This document shows positions 1-8,111 of a DNA stretch of 64,000 nucleotides, piece by piece. Source of the DNA: JBBROS01 sp964246015. Its GTDB lineage: Bacteria > Pseudomonadota > Alphaproteobacteria > Acetobacterales > Acetobacteraceae. Below the pieces are notes generated by a model that was not told the DNA's origin, did no database searches, and was given only the letters and a program-made list of their open reading frames with translations. Both the position numbers and the translations under genes were made by a program. How positions within the stretch are numbered: position 1 is the first letter of the stretch; every line of letters begins with the position of its first letter. The DNA lies in the NCBI GenBank assembly GCA_964246015.1, contig CAXTPG010000003.1, positions 1 through 64,000 of the forward strand, given 5' to 3'.

Positions 1-636
1 TCCCGCCCGGCGCCCCGGCCAAGCACGGCCCCCGCGGCGCAAGCCCCCGCCGCGCCGGCGCCGACCGCGTCCGCGCCGGTCGCGCCCGCGGCCCCGGTCG
101 TGAAGCCCACCCTGCCCGTCATCCCCCCCGCCATCGCCGCCCTGCCGCCCGCGATCCCGGTCCCACCCGCCCGGCCCATGCCGGCCCCGGTCGTGCCCGT
201 CGCCGCGGACGCGCCCGGCACCGCATCCCCCGTGCCCGGCGGGGTGCGCGTCACCTTCGGGCCGGACCGTCAGGACCTGAACCCCGTCACCGAGGCCGCG
301 CTCCGCGACGTCGCCCGCACGTTGCGGGCGAACGAGCTGGTCAGCGTCAACGTCTATGCCTATGCCGCCGGGTCGCCCGAGGATCCCTCGACCGCGCGGC
401 GCCTTTCGTTGGGCCGCGCCCTGGCCGCGCGGGCGGTCCTGATCAACGAGGGCATCGCCTCCACCCGCATCTACCCGCGCGCGCTGGGCGCCACGGGGGG
501 CGAGACGGACCGCGACCGCGTCGATGTCGTGACCGGGCAGCCGTCGCCGCCCACCACCCCGGCGCCCGCCCCCGCCCCCGCACCCACGCCGGCCCCTGCG
601 GCGGCGCCCGCCCCCGCCCGGGCAGCCCCGCGATGA
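1..636 (+). CDS. OmpA-like C-terminal domain protein (5' end outside window)
   Basis: The frame is open to the left edge, so the true start is probably upstream; a GTG at 100 would otherwise start a 178-residue protein. What remains is a long Pro/Ala-rich linker, then about 100 residues that look like an OmpA/MotB peptidoglycan-binding fold (VTFGPDRQDLNP, then a helix, and an R-x-x-S-L-G-RA helix), then a second Pro/Ala tail. Its stop overlaps the start of the MotA-like gene by four bases (ATGA at 633), so the two are almost certainly co-translated. I infer that it works in the periplasm with the next two genes, which also combine a proton channel with peptidoglycan binding. Function unknown; the OmpA assignment is by motif only. 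Confidence 0.6.
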   Translation, partial: SRPAPRPSTAPAAQAPAAPAPTASAPVAPAAPVVKPTLPVIPPAIAALPPAIPVPPARPMPAPVVPVAADAPGTASPVPGGVRVTFGPDRQDLNPVTEAALRDVARTLRANELVSVNVYAYAAGSPEDPSTARRLSLGRALAARAVLINEGIASTRIYPRALGATGGETDRDRVDVVTGQPSPPTTPAPAPAPAPTPAPAAAPAPARAAPR

Positions 637-1784
637 CGCGGCCCAACACCTACCTGATCCGCATGATCGTCTTCCTGGTCGCGGTGCTGGTCGTCGCCGT
701 GCTGCTGTCGTCCGCCCTCGCCACCGCGTTCGAGAGCAATCCGTTGCTCAACACGCTGATCCTGGTCGTGCTGCTGATCGGTGTCGCCTGGAACGTCATG
801 CAGGTCACGCGCCTCAGCCCGGAGGTCCACTGGCTGGAAACCTTCCAGAAGCAGCGCACGCAGCTGGCCGCCCTGCCCGCCCCCCGCCTGCTGGCGCCCA
901 TGGCAAGCATGCTGGCCGCGCGCCAGGCGAAAAGCCGCGACGGCCAGGACCGGTTCACCCTGTCCGCCCCCGCGATGCGAAGCCTGCTGGACAGCCTCGC
1001 GAGCCGCCTGGACGAAAGCCGGGAGCTGTCCCGCTACATGACGGGGCTGCTGATCTTCCTGGGCCTGCTCGGCACGTTCTGGGGATTGCTGCTGACGGTG
1101 GCCTCCGTCTCCGACGTCATCGGCGGGATGTCGGTGGGGTCGGGCGACCTGAACGCGCTGTTCGAGCAGTTGAAGTCCGGCCTGGGACGGCCGTTGCGGG
1201 GCATGGGGACGGCGTTCAGCAGCAGCATGTTCGGCCTGGCTGGGGCGCTGGTGCTGGGCTTCCTCGACCTCACGGCCGGGCAGGCGCAGAACCGCTTCTT
1301 CAACGAGCTGGAGGAATGGCTGGCCGGGCTCACGCGGCTGTCGTCGGGGGCGCTGGGCGGGGACGGGGACGCGTCGGTGCCGGTCTACGTGCAGGCGCTG
1401 CTGGAGCAGACGGCCGAGAACATGGAGAACCTGCAGTCGATCCTGGTGCGCGGCGAGGACGGGCGGCAGCAGGCGAACCAGGCCATCCTGGCGTTGACGG
1501 AGCGGATCGGCGCGCTGTCGGACACCATGCGGGCGAACCAGCAGTTGATGCTGCGGATCGCGGAGACGCAGGCCGCGCTCGGCCCGGCCCTGCAACGCAT
1601 GGGCGACCGCCGGCCCGAGGGCGACGAGGCGGCCCGCGGCCACCTGCGGAACATCGAGCTGTACATGCAGCGCCTGCTGACCGACAGCGAGCAGGGCCGG
1701 ATCCAGAGCACGCAGGAGTTGCGGAACGACATCAGGGTCCTGACCCGGACGATCGCCGCCCTGGCCGACGGGCAGCCGCAGTGA
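633..1784 (+). CDS. MotA/TolQ/ExbB-like proton channel protein
   Basis: A 383-residue inner-membrane protein with two N-terminal membrane helices (about residues 8-32 and 38-57), a cytoplasmic loop, and two more helices (about 140-162 and 190-215) in the Gly-rich arrangement of MotA/TolQ/ExbB channels (LLGTFWGLLLT, then MFGLAGALVLGF). After residue 240 the chain is a long predicted coiled coil, longer than in flagellar MotA. It starts inside the stop of the OmpA-like gene and is followed 10 bases later by a MotB-like gene, so the three form one unit. No flagellar genes are nearby. Such pairs are known in non-flagellar contexts and are usually annotated only as MotA and peptidoglycan-binding proteins. 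ZorA of the Zorya defence system is a distant structural parallel, but no ZorC or ZorD partner is visible. Confidence 0.8.
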   Translation: MTRPNTYLIRMIVFLVAVLVVAVLLSSALATAFESNPLLNTLILVVLLIGVAWNVMQVTRLSPEVHWLETFQKQRTQLAALPAPRLLAPMASMLAARQAKSRDGQDRFTLSAPAMRSLLDSLASRLDESRELSRYMTGLLIFLGLLGTFWGLLLTVASVSDVIGGMSVGSGDLNALFEQLKSGLGRPLRGMGTAFSSSMFGLAGALVLGFLDLTAGQAQNRFFNELEEWLAGLTRLSSGALGGDGDASVPVYVQALLEQTAENMENLQSILVRGEDGRQQANQAILALTERIGALSDTMRANQQLMLRIAETQAALGPALQRMGDRRPEGDEAARGHLRNIELYMQRLLTDSEQGRIQSTQELRNDIRVLTRTIAALADGQPQ

Positions 1785-1794
1785 ACCCGCGCTG

Positions 1795-3210
1795 ATGGCC
1801 CGGCGCCGCCGCAGCGACGCGGACGCGCTCAATCCGTGGCCCGGCTACGTCGACGCGCTGTCGACGCTGCTCATGGTCATCATCTTCGTGCTGCTCGTCT
1901 TCGTGCTCGCGCAGGCCTTCCTTTCGGTGGCACTCACGGGGCGGGACCGCGCGCTGGATCGGCTGAACCGCCAGGTCGCGGAACTGACGGACATGCTGTC
2001 GCTGGAGCGCGGGCGGGCCGGCGAATTGCAGCTTTCCGTCGCCCAGCTCAACCGTGACCTGACCGCCGCCACGCAGGCCCGCGAAGGGCTGACGCGCGAG
2101 CTGGCGGGCCTGCGGGAGGAGCAGACCCGCGTCCAGGCCGACCGCGACGCGCTGCGGACCGAGCGGGACCGCCTGTCCGCCCGCCTGGCCGACGCGGCGC
2201 TGCAATCGCAATCCGCCCTGTCCCGCAACGAGCAGCTTCAGGCCCGCGTGGCGGAAACCGCCGGCCGCACCGACCAGGCCGGGCAGGAGGCGGCAGCCCT
2301 GGCCGCCCAACTCGCCGAGGGCCGCCGGCAGTTGGAGCAATACCGCACCCAGCTCGCACGGGTGCAGGCGGAGCTGGACCGTACCGTGACCGCCGACAAG
2401 GCCACGATCGAGGCCAGGCTGTCCGACATCGCCCGCATCACCGACCAGCTTCGCGCCCTGAACGCGCTGAAGGACGAGTTGGAACGCCAGGCCCGCGACG
2501 CCGCCGTCCGCGCGACGACCGAGGAGCAGCGCCGCCAGGCGATGGCGGCACAGCTCGCCGACGAGCAGAAGCTGAGCGAAAGCTCCCGCGCCCAGCTCGC
2601 CCTGGTTTCGAGGCAGATGGCCGAGCTTCGCGCCCAGCTCTCGCAGGTTGCCGCGGCGCTCGAGGCCGCGGACAAGTCCGGCCGGGACAAGGACGCCGTC
2701 ATCACGAGCCTGGGCGCCCGCCTGAACGTGGCGCTGGCGTCCAAGGTCGAGGAGTTGCAGCGCTATCGCAGCGAGTTCTTCGGCCGCCTGCGGGAGGTGC
2801 TCGCGAACCGGCAGGGCGTGCAGGTCGTCGGCGACCGCTTCGTGTTCCAGAGCGAGGTGCTGTTCCCCGTCGGCAGCGCGGACATGACGGCGGCCGGGCA
2901 GGAACAGATCCGCCAACTGGCGACGACGCTGAAATCGATCGCGGCCGACATCCCCGCCGACCTCAACTGGATCATGCGGGTCGACGGGCACGCGGACCGG
3001 CAGCCGCTGGGCCGCGGCCAGTTCGCCAGCAACTGGGAGCTGTCGGCCCAGCGCGCCATCAACGTGGTGAAGCTGCTGACGGAGGAAGGAGTCCCGCCCA
3101 ACCGGCTGGCGGCGACGGGGTTCGGCGAGTTCCAGCCGCTGGACGGGGCCGAGGGGCCGACGTCCTACGCGCGGAACCGCCGGATCGAGCTTCGGCTGAC
3201 GGACCGCTAG
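1795..3210 (+). CDS. MotB-like stator protein with coiled coil and OmpA domain
   Basis: A 471-residue protein with a short basic N-terminus, one membrane helix at about 20-45 carrying an Asp at its start (YVDALSTLL, matching the proton-binding Asp of MotB), a long Glu/Arg/Ala/Gln-rich coiled coil (about 50-320), and a C-terminal OmpA-like peptidoglycan-binding domain (about 340-470, with VDGHADRQPLG and RNRRIELRL). This is the expected partner of the MotA-like channel directly upstream. I infer a proton-driven complex that reaches across the periplasm to the cell wall; its job is unknown. The stop codon overlaps that of the convergent response regulator (CTAG at 3207-3210). The coiled coil is far longer than in flagellar MotB. 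Confidence 0.85.
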   Translation: MARRRRSDADALNPWPGYVDALSTLLMVIIFVLLVFVLAQAFLSVALTGRDRALDRLNRQVAELTDMLSLERGRAGELQLSVAQLNRDLTAATQAREGLTRELAGLREEQTRVQADRDALRTERDRLSARLADAALQSQSALSRNEQLQARVAETAGRTDQAGQEAAALAAQLAEGRRQLEQYRTQLARVQAELDRTVTADKATIEARLSDIARITDQLRALNALKDELERQARDAAVRATTEEQRRQAMAAQLADEQKLSESSRAQLALVSRQMAELRAQLSQVAAALEAADKSGRDKDAVITSLGARLNVALASKVEELQRYRSEFFGRLREVLANRQGVQVVGDRFVFQSEVLFPVGSADMTAAGQEQIRQLATTLKSIAADIPADLNWIMRVDGHADRQPLGRGQFASNWELSAQRAINVVKLLTEEGVPPNRLAATGFGEFQPLDGAEGPTSYARNRRIELRLTDR

Positions 3211-3926
3211 GCCGGGACCGGGGATACCCCCGCCGGATCGAGCCGGTAGCCGCCACCCTCCGTCACCAGCAACCGGGCGTTGCCGGGATCGGGCTCGATC
3301 TTCTGACGCAGGCGGTAGATGTGCGTTTCCAGCGTGTGCGTGGTGACGTTCGCGTTGTAGCCCCATACCTCGTTCAGCAGCACCTGGCGCGCCACGGGAC
3401 GCGTGCCGGCGCGGTAGAGGAACTTCAGGATGGCCGCCTCCTTCTCGGTCAGCCGGATGCGGCGGTTCTTCACGGGCTCCTGCAGCAGCTTCGCGCTGGG
3501 GCGGAACGTGTAGGGGCCGATGGTGAAGACCGCGTCCTCGCTGTTCTCGAAGATGCGGACCTGGGCGCGCAGCCGGGCCAGCAGCTCGGCGAGGCGGAAC
3601 GGCTTGGCGATGTAGTCGTTGGCCCCGGCGTCGAGGCCACGGACCACGTCCGCCTCGTCGTCGGAGCCGGTCAGCATGATGATCGGCATCCGCAAGCCGG
3701 CTTTCCGCAAGGAGGCGCACAGGTCCCGCCCGTCGCCGTCCGGAAGCCCCACGTCGAGGATCAAGGCGTCGAACCGGGCGTCCTTCGCGGTCACCATCGC
3801 TTCCGCCTGGCTGACGGTCGCCGCTTCGGACGCCGCGAATTCGCCATCGACCTCGAGTTGCTCGACCAGCGTTTCCCGCAGGGTGGCATCGTCGTCGACG
3901 ATCAGGATTGGACGTTCGCCCGACAT
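3207..3926 (-). CDS. OmpR-family response regulator
   Basis: A 239-residue two-component regulator. The receiver domain (about 5-120) has the acidic pair and phospho-acceptor Asp (LIVDDDATL; ALILDVGLPDGDG), the conserved Thr (MLTGSD) and Lys (IAKPF). The winged-helix DNA-binding domain (about 135-235) has the usual TEKEAAILKFLYRAG and THTLETHIYRLRQKIE segments. No sensor kinase gene lies next to it. It is convergent with the MotB-like gene and divergent from ribA. The sequence resembles the widely conserved alphaproteobacterial cell-envelope regulator CenR, but I cannot confirm orthology by eye, so no symbol is given. Confidence 0.9.
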   Translation of the reverse strand: MSGERPILIVDDDATLRETLVEQLEVDGEFAASEAATVSQAEAMVTAKDARFDALILDVGLPDGDGRDLCASLRKAGLRMPIIMLTGSDDEADVVRGLDAGANDYIAKPFRLAELLARLRAQVRIFENSEDAVFTIGPYTFRPSAKLLQEPVKNRRIRLTEKEAAILKFLYRAGTRPVARQVLLNEVWGYNANVTTHTLETHIYRLRQKIEPDPGNARLLVTEGGGYRLDPAGVSPVPA

Positions 3927-4009
3927 TCAGCACCTTTCCAGCTGGCCACGCCCGGAACGGGGCGGGGCCGTGTTGATCCGGCCATGGCCGCACATCATCT
4001 CGTGATACG

Positions 4010-4033
4010 GCCGTGCAGGGAACAACGCACGGC
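4010..4033. promoter_or_regulatory. Inverted repeat in the regulator/ribA intergenic region
   Basis: GCCGTGC at 4010-4016 and GCACGGC at 4027-4033 form a perfect 7-base dyad separated by 10 bases, in the 220-base gap between two divergent genes. It could be an operator or a small hairpin in the leader of the response regulator gene. Chance occurrence in GC-rich DNA is possible. Confidence 0.25.
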
Positions 4034-4108
4034 TCTCGAACATATGCCCTCTGCGACTCCACACAACACCGTGAGCATCATCATGCATGTAGCAGACCCC
4101 ACACTGCT

Positions 4109-4137
4109 TTGCACTCTCGTAAGCCAGGGCGCATAAG
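4109..4137 (+). promoter_or_regulatory. Possible sigma-70-type promoter for ribA
   Basis: TTGCAC at 4109-4114 and CATAAG at 4132-4137 are 17 bases apart and lie just upstream of the ribA start at 4147. Both boxes match the consensus only partly, and the leader would be very short, so this is a weak call. I saw no FMN riboswitch in the 220-base intergenic region. Confidence 0.25.
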
Positions 4138-4146
4138 GCGGAACCG

Positions 4147-5295
4147 ATGCCGCCCGACGTTCCCCAATTCGCCGCCGATCCGGGCGCGCCCGCCTCCGAC
4201 CTGCTCCGGCTTCGCTCGGTCCACCGCGCGGTTTCCGAGCTTCGCCGGGGCGTGCCCGTTCTGCTGCTCGGCCCGGCGCCGCTCGTGATCCTTGCAGCCG
4301 AGACCGCCAGCGCCGCGGGGATCGCCGACATGGCCGGGGTCTCGGCCGGGCCGCCGGTGCTGCTGCTGTCGCCGGTGCGCGCCGCGGCGCTGCTGCGCCG
4401 GCCCGTGATCCCCAGCGGGCCCGCGGTGGCGCTCCGCACCGGCGCGCTGTTCGACCCGGCCACGCTCCGGGGCCTTGCCGACCCCACGGCCGATCAGCTC
4501 CTGCGCGACCCGCCCGAGCTGCTGCCCGCCCCGGCCGAGGCCGCGGCAGCCCTCGGCGCCGCCAAGATCGCCCGCCTGCTGCCCGCGACGCTCGCCGCGC
4601 CGCTTCGCCCCGACGCGGCCCGCATCGCGGCGTCCCGCGCGCTTCTTTCGGTGCAGGCGTCCGACATCCTGTCCCATCCCGACCGCGAGGCCGCGCGCCT
4701 GGTCCGCGTCGCCGAAGCGCACGTGCCGCTGGAAGACGCGCCCGACGCGCGCATCACGGCGTTCCGCGCCCCGGATGGCGGGATCGAGCACCTGGCCATC
4801 CTGGTCGGGCAACCCGAGCACGCCACGGCCGCCGGGCCGCCGCCTTTGGCGCGGCTGCACTCGGAATGCTTCACCGGCGACCTTCTCGGCAGCCTGCGCT
4901 GCGACTGCGGCCCGCAGCTTCGCGCGGCCCTGGCCCGCATGGCGGCGGAGGGCACGGGCGTGCTGCTCTACCTCGCACAGGAGGGCCGGGGCATCGGGCT
5001 GGCCAGCAAGCTGCGTGCCTATGCGTTGCAGGATCGTGGGCTGGACACGGTGGACGCGAACCGCGCGCTGGGGTGGAACGCGGACGAGCGCAACTTCCTC
5101 GTCGCCGCCACCATGCTGCACCAGTTGGGCATTCCCAGGGTGCGGCTGCTGACCAACAACCCCGACAAGATCGCCGCCCTGTCCGCCTGCGGCATCGCGG
5201 TCGCGGGGCGGGAGCCGCTGGTGGTGGCGCCCAACGGGGTGAACGACCACTACCTGGCGACGAAGGCGCGCCGCTTCGGCCACCTTCCTGGCTGA
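4147..5295 (+). CDS. ribA: GTP cyclohydrolase II (riboflavin synthesis)
   Basis: Converts GTP to 2,5-diamino-6-ribosylamino-4-pyrimidinone 5'-phosphate, the first step of riboflavin synthesis, in the cytoplasm. The catalytic domain fills about residues 190-382. It has the zinc Cys set (C241, C252, C254 in HSECFTGDLLGSLRCDCG), the active-site QEGRGIGL segment near 279, and the late TNNPDK motif. At 382 residues it is longer than single-domain RibA (about 200). The first 180 residues form an Ala-rich extension in the place of a DHBP synthase (RibB) domain, but I see none of the RibB signatures, so it is probably not bifunctional. An AAGGCGG ribosome site precedes the ATG. Confidence 0.93.
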   Translation: MPPDVPQFAADPGAPASDLLRLRSVHRAVSELRRGVPVLLLGPAPLVILAAETASAAGIADMAGVSAGPPVLLLSPVRAAALLRRPVIPSGPAVALRTGALFDPATLRGLADPTADQLLRDPPELLPAPAEAAAALGAAKIARLLPATLAAPLRPDAARIAASRALLSVQASDILSHPDREAARLVRVAEAHVPLEDAPDARITAFRAPDGGIEHLAILVGQPEHATAAGPPPLARLHSECFTGDLLGSLRCDCGPQLRAALARMAAEGTGVLLYLAQEGRGIGLASKLRAYALQDRGLDTVDANRALGWNADERNFLVAATMLHQLGIPRVRLLTNNPDKIAALSACGIAVAGREPLVVAPNGVNDHYLATKARRFGHLPG

Positions 5296-5325
5296 CATGG
5301 CACACGGCTTGCTGCCAGTGCAGCC

Positions 5326-5865
5326 ATGATCCTTCCCACGCCCGGGCCCGATCCCGCTTCACGCCTGTTCGGCTACGCCACTCCCCCCGATGGCGCGGGC
5401 CCGATCGGGCCGGACCAGCACTGGCCCACGCCCATCGCGTCATCGCGGGAAGACCTGGTCCGCGGCCTCAACCCCCTGCATCATGTGCCGGTGGTAGGCA
5501 TGATCTACCGGGCTGTGACCGGGGAGACGATCCCGGCGCCGATGCGCGTGCTGGGGGCGGGGCTGGTCGGCGGGCCGCTGGGCGCGCTGGGCGCCGGGTT
5601 CATGGGCATCGTCGAGGCGCTGCTGACGATGAAGCCGGACCTGTCGCGGCCTTCGGTGCCGGAGGGCATGTCGGCGACGGGGGCGGAGATCGCGATGGCG
5701 CCGGTCACCCCGGGGTCGCTGTCGGGGACGGCCTATACGACGCTGGCGACGTCGCAGCCGGAATGGCTGGGCACGACGCGGTTCGCGGCGCGCGGGACCG
5801 AGGCCTATGCGACGGCGGCGCTGGAATGGCGGCGGGCCGAATCGCTCGAGAAGGGGTTGGCGTGA
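5326..5865 (+). CDS. Hypothetical protein, possibly membrane-associated
   Basis: A 179-residue protein I do not recognise. The N-terminal third is polar and Pro-rich. The middle (about residues 60-100) is a Gly/Ala/Leu-rich hydrophobic stretch (VLGAGLVGGPLGALGAGFMG) that could insert in a membrane. The C-terminal third is polar. Its stop overlaps the GTG start of an L,D-transpeptidase by four bases, so the two are likely translated together and may share a role at the cell wall; that link is inference from position only. Confidence 0.6.
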   Translation: MILPTPGPDPASRLFGYATPPDGAGPIGPDQHWPTPIASSREDLVRGLNPLHHVPVVGMIYRAVTGETIPAPMRVLGAGLVGGPLGALGAGFMGIVEALLTMKPDLSRPSVPEGMSATGAEIAMAPVTPGSLSGTAYTTLATSQPEWLGTTRFAARGTEAYATAALEWRRAESLEKGLA

Positions 5866-6356
5866 CGACGGCGACGATCGGGCTGGACGGGGTGCTGCAC
5901 CATGCCGGGCAGCGGTATCGCGCCGCGCTGGGCAAGGGGGGCATCGCGTCCCGGAAGCAGGAGGGCGACGAGGCCACTCCGGCCGGGCTGCTGCCGCTAC
6001 GCCGCGTCCTGTTCCGTGCCGATCGCGGGCCGCGCCCCCGCGCCGCGGTGCCGGTGACGCTGCTGGCGCCGGATGACGGCTGGTGCGACGCGCCGGACGA
6101 CAAGGCCTATAACCGGATGGTCCGTCTGCCGCACGACGCGCGGGCGGAAACCCTGTGGCGCGACGACGGGATCTACGACGTCATCGGCGTGCTGGGCTGG
6201 AACGACGCGCCGGTCGTGCGGGGCTTCGGCAGTGCGATCTTCCTGCACCTGGCGCGCGCGGATTACGCCCCGACCGAAGGCTGCATCGCGCTGTCCCGCC
6301 CGGACCTGCTGGCCGTCCTGGCCGCCGGCCTCACCGGGATCGACGTCCGCCCGTAG
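5862..6356 (+). CDS. YkuD-type L,D-transpeptidase family protein
   Basis: A 164-residue protein with the YkuD/ErfK active-site pattern near its C-terminus: a His in IFLHLARADY, then TEGCIALS, whose Cys (about residue 145) would be the nucleophile. Family members cross-link peptidoglycan stems or attach proteins to them. It starts at a GTG that overlaps the previous stop (GTGA at 5862-5865), which fixes the start. No clear signal peptide is seen, so export, if any, would need the upstream partner or another route. Its 3' end overlaps the convergent EamA gene by 26 bases. Confidence 0.8.
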   Translation: MTTATIGLDGVLHHAGQRYRAALGKGGIASRKQEGDEATPAGLLPLRRVLFRADRGPRPRAAVPVTLLAPDDGWCDAPDDKAYNRMVRLPHDARAETLWRDDGIYDVIGVLGWNDAPVVRGFGSAIFLHLARADYAPTEGCIALSRPDLLAVLAAGLTGIDVRP

Positions 6357-7194
6357 CCAAATGGGCCGGCACCACGGCCAGCGCGACGCCCGCCAGGATC
6401 GTCCCGCCCGCCAGCACCAGGCGCAGCGACAGCGGCTCGTTCACGAACAGGACCGCGCCCACCGCAGCCACGGCGGGAACCAGCAACTGCACGACCGAGG
6501 CCTGCACGACGCTCAGCCCCGGCAGGGCGCGATACCACAGCGCATACCCGGCCCCGGACGCGACCGCCCCCGACGCCGCGGCCAGCAGCAGCCCGCGGGG
6601 CTCCAGGGCCGCGCCCCCGGATAGCGGCAGCAGTACCAGCAGCAGCGCGGCCGGGGCGGTCCGCACGAAGTTGCCGGCCGTCTGTCCCGTGGGGTCGCCC
6701 CCGCCCCGGCCCAGCAGCGTGTAGACGCCCCACGCCATGCCCGAGACGGCCATCAGCGTGGCCGCCCCGGGGTCGACCCGGGAATCGGGTTGGCTCAGCC
6801 CCGGCGCCAGCAGCGCCACCAGCCCCGCGAACGCCACCGCCATGCCGAGCCACGCCCGGCGGGACGGCGGCCGGCCCTGCATGACCGCCCAGCCCAGCAT
6901 CGTGGCCTGAACGGACGCGAACAGCACCAGCGCCCCCGCCGCGACACCCAGCCGCACGTAGGCGAGGGAGAAGGCCAACGCGTATGCCAACAGTGCGGCC
7001 GCGGCTGCCCACCCGCCCGGCCAGGAACCCCGGCCCCGCAGCAGCACGCCCAGCACCGCGGCCCCCGCCAGCAGACGGACGCCCGTGTACAGCGCCGGGT
7101 CCATGCCCCCGGCCGACAAAGCCAGGCGGGCCAGCAGCGAGTTCGCGGCGAAGGCGGCCATCGCCGCGGCCGTCAGCAGGGCGGTGGCCCTCAC
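6331..7194 (-). CDS. EamA/DMT-family transporter
   Basis: A 287-residue protein made of about ten hydrophobic helices in two repeats of five, the layout of drug/metabolite exporters of the EamA family (RhaT/YdcZ-like). Typical features are the N-terminal AANSLLARLAL segment and the second-repeat helices with GYALWYRALPGLSVVQASVVQLLVP. The chosen GTG at 7194 overlaps the stop of the XRE regulator gene (GTGA), which suggests that the regulator controls its own exporter. The frame stays open further upstream, but that stretch lies inside the regulator gene. The substrate cannot be told from sequence. Confidence 0.85.
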   Translation of the reverse strand: MRATALLTAAAMAAFAANSLLARLALSAGGMDPALYTGVRLLAGAAVLGVLLRGRGSWPGGWAAAAALLAYALAFSLAYVRLGVAAGALVLFASVQATMLGWAVMQGRPPSRRAWLGMAVAFAGLVALLAPGLSQPDSRVDPGAATLMAVSGMAWGVYTLLGRGGGDPTGQTAGNFVRTAPAALLLVLLPLSGGAALEPRGLLLAAASGAVASGAGYALWYRALPGLSVVQASVVQLLVPAVAAVGAVLFVNEPLSLRLVLAGGTILAGVALAVVPAHLATGGRRSR

Positions 7195-7550
7195 ACTGGG
7201 CCGTCGTCCAGGACCGCATGCAGGGCCGCAACCGTTGCGGGCGGCAGGCGGTGGATGGTCTGGGCCAGCCGGTTCGCCAAAGCGGTCTGCTCCGGCGTCA
7301 GTCCGGCCGTGTCGACGGTGACGCGGGGGTGCGACAGCCGCGCCAGGCGCGCCAGCTCGTCCGCCTCGTCCCAGATGAGCCCGAAGGCGTCGCACACCTG
7401 GTGCACGAGGCCGGTGCTGGGGGCGCCACGGTGCCCGTGCTCCAGCGCGGACAGGTAGGCCGGGCTGACCTGCAGCGTGGCGGCGAGTTGCGCCATGGTC
7501 ATCCGCCTGGCGGCACGCAGGGCACGCAGCCGGGCGCCGAAGGGGGTCAT
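7191..7550 (-). CDS. XRE-family helix-turn-helix regulator
   Basis: A 119-residue DNA-binding protein. Residues 5-65 form a Cro/C1-type helix-turn-helix (LRALRAARRMTMAQLAATL, then SPAYLSALEHGHRG). The remainder is a short helical tail, perhaps for dimerisation. It is the first gene of a two-gene unit with the EamA exporter, joined by a 4-base overlap. By analogy with similar pairs it is likely to repress or activate that exporter. A 28-base gap separates it from the Smr gene upstream. Confidence 0.85.
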   Translation of the reverse strand: MTPFGARLRALRAARRMTMAQLAATLQVSPAYLSALEHGHRGAPSTGLVHQVCDAFGLIWDEADELARLARLSHPRVTVDTAGLTPEQTALANRLAQTIHRLPPATVAALHAVLDDGPV

Positions 7551-7578
7551 CCCGACCTTCTCGCTCGTCTCACCGTCC

Positions 7579-8100
7579 TCACCCCCGGGCCCGCCGCAGC
7601 AACAAGCGGACGCTCCCAGGGTTGAGCGCGTGGGGGTGGGCGGCGGCCAGCACCAGATGGCGGAGATGCGGCTGGTTCAGCCATAGCGGGAACTCCCGCC
7701 GGATCACGCCGCCCGCCTCGCCCTTGCCACGCCCGGTGATCACCTCGACGCATCGGACGCCCTCGGCCGAGGCCATGTGCAGGAAATGCTCGAGCGCGAC
7801 GTACGCGCGCTGCGCGGTGCGCCCGTGCAGGTCGAGCGTGCGGGACACCGGCAGCTTCCCCGTGCGGAAGCGGTTCCAGGTCGCCGCATCGACGCCACCG
7901 GGCGCTGTGCCGACCACCAGCGCGGCCGGGCGCTGCGCCGGCGCGCGCACGACGGGCGGCGGCGGCGCGGGCGCGGCGGGGGACAGGAGCGGAGCGGGCG
8001 GCGGAGCGGGCGGCGGCACGACGCCCGGGAGCGGCGCCACCACCTGGACATACTGCGCCCAGATGGCCCGGTCCGTGTCGGACAGGCCGCGACGGCGCAT
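7579..8100 (-). CDS. Smr/MutS2-type endonuclease domain protein
   Basis: A 173-residue protein with a Pro/Ala-rich first half and a C-terminal Smr domain (about 90-170). The domain shows the LDLHGRT motif and the GRGKGEAGGV loop expected of Smr nucleases. Stand-alone Smr proteins of this size are common in alphaproteobacteria and are thought to nick or cut nucleic acids; in some bacteria they rescue collided ribosomes. The gene follows lutC on the same strand after an 11-base gap, so it may be read from the same transcript, though no functional tie to lactate use is known. Confidence 0.88.
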   Translation of the reverse strand: MRRRGLSDTDRAIWAQYVQVVAPLPGVVPPPAPPPAPLLSPAAPAPPPPVVRAPAQRPAALVVGTAPGGVDAATWNRFRTGKLPVSRTLDLHGRTAQRAYVALEHFLHMASAEGVRCVEVITGRGKGEAGGVIRREFPLWLNQPHLRHLVLAAAHPHALNPGSVRLLLRRARG

Positions 8101-8111
8101 CGCTCAGGTCC

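Noticed and set aside
1..3210. Zorya anti-phage system
   Set aside because: ZorA/ZorB-like architecture is present, but no ZorC, ZorD or ZorE gene is adjacent; the next genes are a regulator and ribA.
3927..4146. FMN riboswitch before ribA
   Set aside because: I could not find the conserved RFN core in this 220-base region; only a dyad and a weak promoter-like pair were seen.
4013..4288. Short frame upstream of and overlapping ribA
   Set aside because: Rich in His, Arg and Ser with no domain; it overlaps a convincing ribA start with an AAGGCGG site.
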